Shown here piece after piece: positions 52,427 to 63,076 of a DNA stretch of 64,000 bases. The notes beneath the pieces are model-generated. The model ran no database searches. It saw only the letters and a program-made list of their open reading frames with translations, and was not told the DNA's origin. The stretch comes from Liolophura sinensis (lineage: Eukaryota > Mollusca > Polyplacophora > Chitonida > Chitonidae). Location: assembly GCF_032854445.1 (NCBI RefSeq), contig NC_088301.1:14320281-14384280 (forward strand), written 5' to 3'. A program made the position numbers and the translations under genes. Positions within the stretch are counted from its first letter, which is position 1, and each line of letters starts with the position of its first letter.

Positions 52427-52993
52427 CTGTAAACAGAAGAAACAGAAAATATCTAGGATTAGATACAAGGATCTTCTAACAGCATATTAAAGTTAGGTCC
52501 AAATGACTAGAACATTGGGAGACCAAAGAAGATAGGTGTATGTTCGACATGTACATGAGTGAAAAACAAAAATCTGTTGTTAGGAATGGTAATTACAAGG
52601 ATAAGAGAGTTATCTGTCTCTGCAATGAAGAAGTCGGTTCTGTGGAAAAAAAATGTAACTGTGACACATGAACAGCACAGATGGAGTCCTGGTAACCCAA
52701 CCACAATGCCCAACAATCCCTCAAAACCAAACGTTTAATGTACTAAATTATTTCCAATACCTGGTGCAGATTTAAATATTTAATGTTGAATGTTATTTTG
52801 TTGGATAAAAACTATGATTATTAACCCCTGGTTTGTAGGCTATGCTTATGTTTCAAGTAGTGTTGCTTAAATATTGTAGAAGGAAAAGGGTTACTACGAT
52901 ATTCAAGCAGGGCAATACCTACATACAGTATGTACTTGTACGTTATATAGTAAAATTCAAATCTGTGTACAATGCAATCTACAGGTGTGTTTA

Positions 52994-53303
52994 CCATACA
53001 TGTACAACCCTACAGAATCCTATTTTTACAACCCTACAGAATCCTATTTTTACAACCCTACAGAATCCTACATGTACAATCCTACAGAATCCTACATGTA
53101 TAATCCTGCAGAATCCTACATGTATAATCCTGTAGAATCCTACATGTACAATCCTACAGAATCCTACATGTATAATCCTGCAGAATCCTACATGTATAAT
53201 CCTGCAGAATCCTACATGTACAATCCTGCAGAATCCTACGTGTACGACCCCAAGGAATCCTACATGTACAATCCTACAGAATCCTACATGTATAATCCTG
53301 TAT
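52994..53303. repeat. 24-bp minisatellite, about 12 to 13 copies
   Basis: Unit AATCCTACATGTACAATCCT followed by ACAG. Variants carry TTTTTACAAC in the first copies and GCAG or GTAG in place of ACAG. Because the unit is eight codons long the plus strand reads as an octapeptide repeat (YNPTESYM, with T/A/V changes) over about 100 residues. No start context, splice site or homologue supports coding. Confidence 0.95.
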
Positions 53304-53649
53304 AAACACTATACGCCTGAAGTATTAGACACCATTTGGATGATACTAATTGCTCTAGCAGACACATTGCCGATGTATCATGTACACCTACATTTACGTA
53401 GACAGGTTTGTTTTTTTCATTCTCGGTAAATTGTTGTCTGGAATGTACATCTGCAGGCTATATAAACCACTGGCAATGATCATGATGAGCATTAATCAAA
53501 ATAATAAACCAGTACCTGTATGGTTATTCTGTTAGAAAGGAAATGTCAGACTGTGTATTTTAATCTTAATAAACAAACATTGTAGCTAGTGGTCATACTG
53601 TGTGATGGGAAACTGGATCTGAGACTTACACACTAATCTTTCGTTGTTC

Positions 53650-53694
53650 AAAAAAAAAAAAAAGAAAAAAAAAACCAAACCAAAAAAAAAAAAG
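53650..53694. repeat. A-rich tract with CCAAACC interruptions
   Basis: Three A runs broken by G and CCAAACC. Similar A-CC-A tracts occur at 28437-28470 and 60681-60710 and may be tails of retroposed elements. Confidence 0.8.
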
Positions 53695-54519
53695 GCAAAG
53701 CATCCCGTCATCAATATGTCCACTCCATGAACAATTTACATGTTTACATCAGCCCTAGGGATATTAACAAAGAACAACTTTCATGGCTGGTTAATATCGA
53801 ATGAAATATTGCAAAAATGATCCACTTCAGCTTTATGTATTTTTTATTCTGCTTTGGATATCTTTTGAATAGATCTCCATAGTAAACATTCTTGAGATTT
53901 TACACTTGAAATGCAATACTTCTAGATATTCATATCTGTGTATACATATGTGAACTATACCACATGCGTGAAAGCTCTTTCTACACAAAAACATATTTGG
54001 TGTTCACGTTGGAATACAAATACATGTACATGTATGTCCTGAATGTTATGTTCACGGTGTTTCATTGATAATAACGTGAAATGTTTTCATGTTTCTCCTA
54101 GGAAACGCCCACATACTTGTAACATCTATTTCTTTATTACATTACATACACTCAAGATATGTACATGAATTCTCTGACAAACTAATACATAATACCATAC
54201 TGGTGGTGGTATTTATTTAAAGAGTCCCATGCAAAGGGACATATGGTATAAATCTTGATCGGGCTCCCAGACGCGGTTGGTGTCCTATGACCACACAGAT
54301 AATCCCAGAAATAACCTACCATGAGGGCAACTGCTCAGGTAACACATAATTACAGGTGAGAAAACTTAACCCAGCTCATTTAAACACAGATACTCTGAAC
54401 ATTATACATTCCCACAGTTATCAGTAGACAGGCACCTACAGATATCAAACCTAGCCAAGGCACTGATAGTCGTACTCAAATTACAACCTTTGCAAAATGT
54501 TGCAATAAAATTGCTTACC

Positions 54520-54723
54520 TGAATCCCTCAACCATTTCCCTTAAGAAAGAACAACTTTCAGAGCAATTTATGCACATTTTTAAGTTGATTTTGGAGACAA
54601 ATTTGTATAGGTCAATTTCAGGGCTTCACCAAAAATGTAATTTTATCACTATACTCAGAATAATGCCTTCAGAGTATGCTTGAAGAAACACCTTTCAAAC
54701 ATGTGAAAAGGTTGAAGAATTAC
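54520..54723 (+). repeat. MITE-like element, family TGTAATTCTTCAACC
   Basis: The left end TGAATCCCTCAACCATTTCC and the right end, reverse complemented, TGTAATTCTTCAACCTTTTC are imperfect inverted repeats. The interior matches 19134-19337 in opposite orientation and 25054-25130 in part. Confidence 0.65.
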
Positions 54724-57480
54724 AGCTGATATGAATTTCAATCATAAAAATGCCAATGGCCAGGAAACTGTAACACAAATCAATCCCGATACATATCTCT
54801 GCGACACCTGCTTACAAACACACACAGGAATGTCCAAGGTTCAATGCACTGGATTTTACTGCTGCTAGGGAATGGATCAATAATGTTTTGCCTGTGATGA
54901 GAGATTTACTGATCATTATCTGACTATCTTTTGTTAGTTACAGAGCAATCTAATTCTTTATTACATGTAGGAAATGAAAGATTAATGATTCAGACATGAA
55001 AACGAACCTACGGTAATCGTAAGTTATAGTGATGATCAGGTCTTCCATGTAACAAGTAATATGTATGTCTGCTGGCAAGAGTCACTGCATGACCTGTTTA
55101 ACTACATGCTGGCAAGCAGGGCCACATTTATGAAAAAAATTGAGGACTCCCAAACTTATGCCTGTGTGAACAGTATTTCCTAAAATGCAAAAGAAAATGA
55201 TGCTGTAAGAGCTTTTAAGTCCAAAAATGAAAGAAATTTGCATAAAAACCAAACTTTTTATAGGTCAACAATCATATTTTTGTTACTTACATGTACTTGC
55301 TTGTTCTTAATACAGCTTGATTGGTTTGGGCACCTAACAGTTTGGGTTTTCAGAACTGAAGTAACTCTAAATTTTGTCTTGGCAAGATTCGAGAGAGAAT
55401 TCCTGCTTGCATGCAGGATGCTACATGTGGGCACAAATTAGCCTAAACTGCAGAGTTTTGCTTGACCTTATTTCCAGTTCCAGGACTGGAAATTCTGCTC
55501 ACATTCATGTACAAACTGAATGACTAACTTGTACTGCTACCCAATACCTTAACAAGAATATCAAACTTGGATTTGTTGTATTCTGTGACTACCTTTAGGC
55601 TGTCTGACAATGACTGGACAATTACTTGTTCAAAATGCTTGGACTACCCCTAATACCTTTTGAAACTGAACTTCTCAATATGCTGCAGGGGGTAATGTCA
55701 AAGACATCAACAGCAGACAAGGGCCTCACATTTATAATGAAGTGGACTGGTGCCTAGACAAGACAAAGGCATGTCACAGATGTGTCTCAACAGGGCACAT
55801 TACAAACATAGCATGGGGAAATTTTAGACAAGTCACATTTGTTATGGCCCCAAATAATTCACAAGTTGAGCCGACAGTGCCACAGGAAGCTAAATGAATT
55901 GTGGAAATGACAAAGAGTCCTGGGTGTCTGGAGCAGTTGGGTCTGTTGACAGCTGAAGTAGGTGTAGCGTCTGGAGGAGACTGGATTGTTGGGACTATGG
56001 GGGTTCATTACCAGACAACACAGACCACATGTATAATTGTCACTTCAGTCGGTTTTCTGGTGACGCAATAAATCATATTTTTTCAAACTAAACAATATCC
56101 TGAAAATTTTACATATATTTAGAGAAGAGTTTCAAATGCAAGAAAATAAGGTGGTTTCAGTTGATCCAGACAAAAATAACACTGAGATGTTGGTCACAAA
56201 TTACACATAAAATATCAGCCCTCAACACCAAATTTTTCATCACAGAGGCCTGAAAACAATGGCGATGTGACACTGTTAAATTTTCACTTGTAATATGGAC
56301 AGGGATGTTATCATTAAGATGATTACACACATGTTAGTACCTGAGCATGGATATTCCAGTCTGCTTCATTAGGAACACTGTTGGTTTTGATTGAACAATG
56401 ATTGAACAAAGTGTAACAGATAAGGATGCATGCATATCCCCTACCCCCCTCACCCTATCTGACATGGATATACCTCGACACTGTTCCCTTCTGTATGTTG
56501 TTCTATCTGCAACCATTACAACCATAACAGTCGTCATGTACAATTTTACATATGGTCTTAAATTTTGTGTAAAAATTATATCTTTGAGGCAAATAAACAT
56601 TGCTACTGAAACTTATATTTACCCAACAGAACATCATCGTACCTTCCAAAAACTTTCTAAGATCAATGTAAATAGGGCAAATTGGCTTACAAACAAAAAT
56701 GTTGATAGATCATTTAACTTCTGAAAATCTGACCTCAAAAAAATTATCTTAATAAAGAGGACAAATTGATTTTATGAATGCAAGTTCTACAATATATAAC
56801 TACTATGCTACTCCTTCTGTTAGTGATGAATTTCATGGCACCTCTCATTAATTTCCACCTATATGTACAAGATTTTCTTCTTTTATACATGTATCCAACG
56901 GTAAGGGCAATTATGATACACATGCATCCATGAACTTTTGGAATTGTCTAGTGGGTCATCAATCATAACCAAAATGTCGAAGGGTAACAGCATTCTGCAT
57001 ACATCTACAAGATCCGCAATCTTTTCTTATACACGATCCACGATCTTTTCTGTCAACTTTCTAATGGTCAACTGGAATAGCATGTAGCACGTCATAGAGC
57101 CACAGGTGGTTGCACGAGGGCCATCATCTGTATGCTCTTCAGACATTCAAGGTTACTATATGTGGGCTATGTGAGAGTGAGGGGGATAGGGGTTAAGATA
57201 CATGTATGGTATTTCTTGTTGAGAATACCAGGGCACTTGCCCTTCAAATTCTCAGGGCAGAATGGCCATACCTCTTCCCTATTACTTACGTTCCAAATAT
57301 TCGATGTACCGGAATACGGTGTGGTTACCTGAACAAGATGACGAGTGGGTTAGTTGGGCAGTTAGTAACACCAGGGATGAGAGTATACTAGTCTTTATAT
57401 TGGGGAGAAGAACAATCCACATATACATGTACACCTACTTTTCTCTGGAAGTTCAATACATTGCACACTCAGAAACAATT

Positions 57481-57660
57481 CTGTACTTCCAAAGTTGCCC
57501 TTCCAAATGTTTGTGGATCAGTGTGAAGTTTCGACCTCAAAACCGTCACTTTTCATTTTCACACATCCGGACACAATCCTGTACTTCCAAAATTTCAATT
57601 CCAAATGTTTGTGGATCAGTTTGAAGCTATGACCTCAAAACTGTCACTTTTCATTTTACA
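57481..57660. repeat. 98-bp tandem duplication, two copies
   Basis: CTGTACTTCCAAA, TTCCAAATGTTTGTGGATCA and GACCTCAAAACCGTCACTTT recur 98 bases later (from 57579) at high identity; the second copy is cut short at about 57660. Confidence 0.9.
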
Positions 57661-59050
57661 GGCATAATTACAGGCGAGATAGGTTTATAAATCACACAGG
57701 TGTGCATTGATTTAGGGAGATTGTTTTCATCCCCAACAAAAAGAACCTTTTGGTTCAGCTTCTGTGATTTTGGTTCATCTAATCATTGCAACAAACCAAA
57801 TCCCAGTCAGTAATGCTTGCATGCTTTGATGTTTGTAAGGCAAGTTTTGTCTTGTTGAGTCTTTTTTTTTCTTGTGCTGTTATGTGATGTTCCAGAAAGT
57901 ATGTTCTGTTATGACATTAATCAAGTTACATAAGTTTAATGCCCCACTGATAATAGTAAGACCTTTAAACTCAAAATCTGCAAGTACTACTGCTCAAACC
58001 ATGAGGATCCATTCAGTATATGAAGCATTCAGCTATGAGAATAAAAGGCAGTTCTAAAGAAAGTAGAACCCTAACTGACAAGGGGTAGGACATTTCTTGA
58101 ACCAAATCTGGTAGGTCAGTAACACTAAGCATAACTAGAGTTCTGTCTTAGTGATGCGGAATGAATCACAGAAACGAAAAACAGAAAAAGTGTATGCCCA
58201 ATATTATAGTCTTTTTGCACACCTGTATGTATAGGTACATATACAGTACTCATCATCTTTGCTGGTAAGCCGTGAAGCACAGAATTTACACTCTGGCTAT
58301 ATTTGATATTCATAACTGTTAATATTCTTTGAAAAAGCAAAACCGTTCATTGTAACAAACACCTATGGAAAACAGTAACAAAGGGATCAGGTAACACCTC
58401 CAAGTCAGTTACGGTTTTTGTACTAAGAACCATAATAATAAAACTCATCAGAGAGATCAGGTGACTTCATCACTATTGTAAATACATGTACAACCCACAC
58501 AACAAACCATGGGAAGCACATCTGTAATACAGATCACATACAAATACGTTTTCAATCCACATGGGGTTATAATACTGGATGATGATTACTTTTCTTCTGT
58601 ACATTACTCCACACAGATAAAGATCATCACAGTGCAACGAGCGATTTTGCAGGTTTCGTCCCAGGATAATTCAGTTGGCGACTTGTAATTCCCTGGTTCA
58701 GGATGTGTTGTACAAGTAATTACTGATACAGCTGCTGGAATAGTGCCATTAACATCACAGACCACAATTCTGTGTGTCTGCATCAGTGGTTAAAAAGCTG
58801 TGAAAGGATTACCAGGGAACTGTTTGCATATTATATGATAACAAATTACACCATCAAATCTGTCGCAGGTACGTGATGATTGGCATCAAAGTGATTGTTT
58901 AGTTGCCCAGGTGGGCAAGATTAACATGTATGTTGAACAAGTAATCTCACTTAACCAGCTATTGTACACATGTGCAGGCCTAGCACTTCACTAACAAATA
59001 GCCAGATGGTAATATAAAGCATGATAACAGATGTGAAAGAGTATAACACA

Positions 59051-59094
59051 GGAGGCAGATATAATGAAGGAGGCAGATATAATGAAGGCGGCAG
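59051..59094. repeat. 18-bp tandem repeat, about 2.4 copies
   Basis: GGAGGCAGATATAATGAA twice in perfect tandem, then GGCGGCAG. Confidence 0.9.
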
Positions 59095-59131
59095 AGAACA
59101 ACTGTAATACCTCTAGAGGGCAGGTTGGAAT

Positions 59132-59283
59132 AACCAATTCTACAACACTGGTTACATGATGTTATAACCAATTCTACAACACTGGTTACATGATGTAATA
59201 ACCAATTCTACAACACTGGTTACATGATGTAATAACCAATTCTACAACACTGGTTGCATGATGTGATAACCAATTCTACAACA
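59132..59283. repeat. 34-bp tandem repeat, about 4.5 copies
   Basis: Unit AACCAATTCTACAACACTGG followed by TTACATGATGTAAT. Full copies start at 59132, 59166, 59200 and 59234, and a 16-base partial copy at 59268. Copies are almost identical. Confidence 0.95.
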
Positions 59284-59599
59284 GCTGATTACAGTCACAA
59301 AATAATTGAAGGCCGTTAACTTGACTTAAACATGCTTGTACATCTACTGTGGGTACTGCTAAAGGGACTTTTCTCGAAAGCCAAGGAACACAAGTGTCAC
59401 GTTATTATGCCAGGTGTATATTACATTTACATGTACATCTGATGATGGTAGCAGTTGGTCTGCTAATATGTAATAACACTATACATGTACAGATTGGCAT
59501 AACTTGAACTATGTTTATTTGTTTTAGTCAATTACATGTACATCTACAAAGTCAAATATTTTGTAGACAGCATTTTGTTTCCCTAGTCTGGTCCTTCAA

Positions 59600-59760
59600 A
59601 ACTGTTTTAAGACTTAATGTCAGAATTAACCTTCAAGTCAAGTCTTCAATTTTGACTTACAACTATGCCCTCAAATTATTGTGTAACAGTATTTTAAATA
59701 AGAACTAAATCTACTGCTTTAATAATTTGACTTAAAACAATGTCATCAGCCGCTGAGTTT
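59600..59760. repeat. Possible diverged copy of the GGGGCTGATTTC MITE-like family
   Basis: TTTTAAGACTTAATGTCAGA at the left and AATTTGACTTAAAACAATGT at the right, with TTTTGACTTAC inside, recall the GACTTAAGTCAAAATTT ends of the family. Similarity is weak. Confidence 0.3.
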
Positions 59761-59847
59761 GAATAAAATTTTAAATACACAATATGACCTTATACCAGCA
59801 TTAGCTAATACACTCTGGAACAACTGGAGCCAGAATACTGACATATG

Positions 59848-59935
59848 AATGGTTATGGCTTAACATCACATTGGTAACACTGCAGCCGTATCATGGCAAT
59901 GCGAATATTAGGACCATGTGCCTCGCCTGGTGTGC
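59848..59935. repeat. Second SINE-like family, copy 2
   Basis: GGTTATGGCTTAACATCACA, TTGGTAACACTGCAGCCGTA and TCATGGCAATGC align with 30442-30500. Confidence 0.55.
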
Positions 59936-62380
59936 AGAAGATTAGAGATTTTATTACTGCATGAAGATTTTATTACCTTTAATATAGCCTGCTGGGGTAT
60001 CTAATGTAAAGGTAAGTAACCCTGTCCTTAGCTCTACAGGCGATCAATATGGAGAGCAGGGACTGTGATAGTATCAATGTCACAGAGTGGTACACACCTA
60101 CAAGTATCTGCAGGTGGCAGGAAATCTGCCTACTTTGGTCTATCTGACACATGATTAAATTATAGTTACTGACTGGAGCAGGTGGGTATGTAAGAGAAGC
60201 TGAGCAGCCAGTCAGGCAGTCAGCCAGCCAGCCAGCCAGAGTTAAGAGTCTCTACGCCTGTGGGTACAGCCTGGCTGCCTGTTCCTGCTATCACACAGGA
60301 AGGCCCTTAGTCCAGTGGACAAGTTTCGCACAGGGTGGAGATACGCTGGGCTGAAAATCCCCCCAAGTCATGACAATACCGAACCAGATACATCAAACGC
60401 TACTTAGTACTAACGACCGTATGTCCACCGCTCATCCTCAGCTTTAGCACCCACCAGGCCAAGCTTATTCAGAGGAATGTACATATATGTAGGTTAACAT
60501 TAATAGAAAATGAAGGCAATGTGCACAGTGCATGTTAACATTAGTAGGGGATTACCATGGCTTTCATTAATCCTTTTTAAGCAGAAGAATACCCTGGATA
60601 AGAAGTCAGCTAGATAACTAAATGAAGTTAAACAGGAACTTTAGTCAAAGCAGGTGGCTGGTTACCTGCTCAATATTTCAACAAAAAAAAAAACCAAAAA
60701 AAAAAAACCAGCAGGATGCAGGTAGATGGTAACCATACTCTAATAAAACCCCTGGATTACTCATTGGTCAACATGCATAATTGTCAAATGTAAAATGTGT
60801 AAAATGAATGAATAGGTATGCACATACATATTACACTTCAAATTGTTATTTGTTCACTGCTACCAATCTATGAATCTATAACGCATGTTGATCACTACAT
60901 GAAGTACTAGTATCATAAACATCACGGTGACAAACTTTCAGCAGATACTTGCAAACCGAACTCTGATGTTTATACATTCACATTACCTGGGAAACCAAAA
61001 ACAATTTACACTGAACTGGATAGCAGATCCAATCATAACACAACATATCCCATATTAATCAGGTTTTGATTTAAACAGAGAGAAACAAGTTCCCAGAAAG
61101 CTATGTAATGGCTGGTACTCATTAATTCAAACTCCATTTTTTACTTGAACTAGAAATTCTGCTTTGAAAACACGCTGCATGTAATTAGCTTTTTCAATGC
61201 TATTTGAAGAGCCAAATTATTACACAACACTCTAAAAGCTGTGATAAGCCATTCTGACTTCTGTTTAATTAAAATGCAGCATATTGTTCATGTTTTCTTT
61301 CTCTACACTGAATTCACCGTCAATTACAGTGGAAGCAAAAACGTTTGAAGTTGGCTTTCATCTGGAGGGGGGTTTCCTTGGTGCATGGTTTCCGGGGAGG
61401 AAATGTACATAGTGTAGCCATAAAACAGCCATCACAAAACACTCTCGCCCAAGCTGGCCCACATGATAACTAGAAACCTCCGCCTAAAGAAAAAGGCCCA
61501 TTTCCTGAGAGTTTGGCTTCCACATGTCAGTGTGTAGCCATAGTGCATTCTCCATAGACTGGACAGTCGCCAGTGCTCAGTTCTGCTCTGTACATCTTTT
61601 ATTAACGCTAACCCTGAGGCAGACAGATCGATATGGTTTCAGAAGCTGTAAAATTAATCAAATCTAACAACTGTAGCCAAACTGTGTAGGTTTGGTCCTT
61701 ATACAGATCCTTTATATACATTAACGTATATGTCAGTGCATCTGAACACAAATGATTAAGTCTATGACGTACATATACAGCTTTTTTTTCCTCTTGAATT
61801 TCGAAAAATACATTATAAATTAGCTTTCCTTGAACCAATACCACATACAGTACATAATTTGTTCAAATCGGTGGACAGAAGACTTGGTGCATTGTCTGGA
61901 CAGTCTAATAAACCAGGCCCTATACACATACATGTAGGTACATGTACATAGTCTGGCCATTTAACCCTGGGAGAGTAATACCATAAAAATAACCACAAGA
62001 TATTTGACTTCCCGGAGGAATGCAAGGATGGAGTCTGAAATTCTGATTTTCCTTCATGACACTGCTGAATTGATATACATGCACCTGTTATTTACAGTAT
62101 TTATTTGACATGTTCAGAAAATTGAAATAATATTTGTTGAACAATATAATGTCAATGATATTGATCAAATGTTCTTTTTAACCTTGACCTAGTCAATGAA
62201 ATAAACACTGCAAATAACATAAATCTTGACAGATGCATGCACACTGACCCTTTAGTTTAGAATAGTTCAGATAGAATTTACAGACATTTGCATGTAAAAT
62301 GTAAGTCAGTTTTGATCTCTGGGATTGGGTGATGAGAGTCGCAATGTGCCATAACACTATATTCCCATAATGATCTCCAT

Positions 62381-63076
62381 GTACATGGAGGTGTCAGTGT
62401 ATTACGTACGTACATGGAGACGTCAGTATAATACGTATGTACATGGAGGTGTCAGTGTATTACGTATGTACATGGAGGTGTCAGTGTATTACGTACGTAC
62501 ATGGAGACGTCAGTATAATACGTATGTACATGGAGGTGTCAGTGTATTACGTATGTACATGGAGATGTCAGTGTATTACGTATGTACATGGAGGTGTCAG
62601 TGTATTACGTATGTACATGGAGATGTCAGTGTATTACGTATGTACATGGAGACGTCAGTATAATAGGTATGTACATGGAGGTGTCAGTGTATTACGTATG
62701 TACATGGAGGTGTCAGTGTATTACGTATGTACATGGACGCGTCAGTGTATTACGTATGTACATGGAGGCGTCAGTGTATTACGTATGTACATGGAGGCGT
62801 CAGTGTATTACGTATGTACATGGAGACGTCAGTATAATAGGTATGTACATGGAGGTGTCAGTGTATTACGTATGTACATGGAGACGTCAGTATAATAGGT
62901 ATGTACATGGAGGCGTCAGTGTATTACGTATGTACATGGAGGTGTCAGTGTATTACGTATGTACATGGAGACGTCAGTATAATACGTATGTACATGGAGG
63001 CGTCAGTGTATTACGTATGTACATGGACGCGTCAGTGTATTACGTATGTACATGGCGATGTCAGTGTATTACGTAC
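62381..63076. repeat. 29-bp minisatellite, 24 contiguous copies
   Basis: Unit GTACATGGAGGTGTCAGTGT followed by ATTACGTAT. Twenty-four units of exactly 29 bases fill 696 bases with no length change. Two subtypes exist: type A with GTGTATTACG, and type B with ACGTCAGTATAATA linked to A/C differences (copies 2, 5, 10, 16, 18 and 21). The unit length is not a multiple of three and no frame meets a stop, so all three plus frames appear open; these are artefacts of the repeat. Confidence 0.98.

Larger units (their letters stand above)
52427..62380. other. Sequence upstream of LAR Ig1, no gene found
   Basis: AT-rich sequence with many tandem and interspersed repeats (listed separately). The LAR signal-peptide exon should lie on the minus strand somewhere to the right of 52426; no methionine-plus-hydrophobic stretch ending at a phase-1 donor was found here. 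The exon may be beyond the window. Confidence 0.5.

Noticed and set aside
57262-57624. Plus-strand open frame of 120 codons including LPEQDDEWVSWAVSNTRDES
   Set aside because: One acidic Trp-rich stretch looks protein-like, but the rest runs through the 98-bp tandem duplication and matches nothing known.
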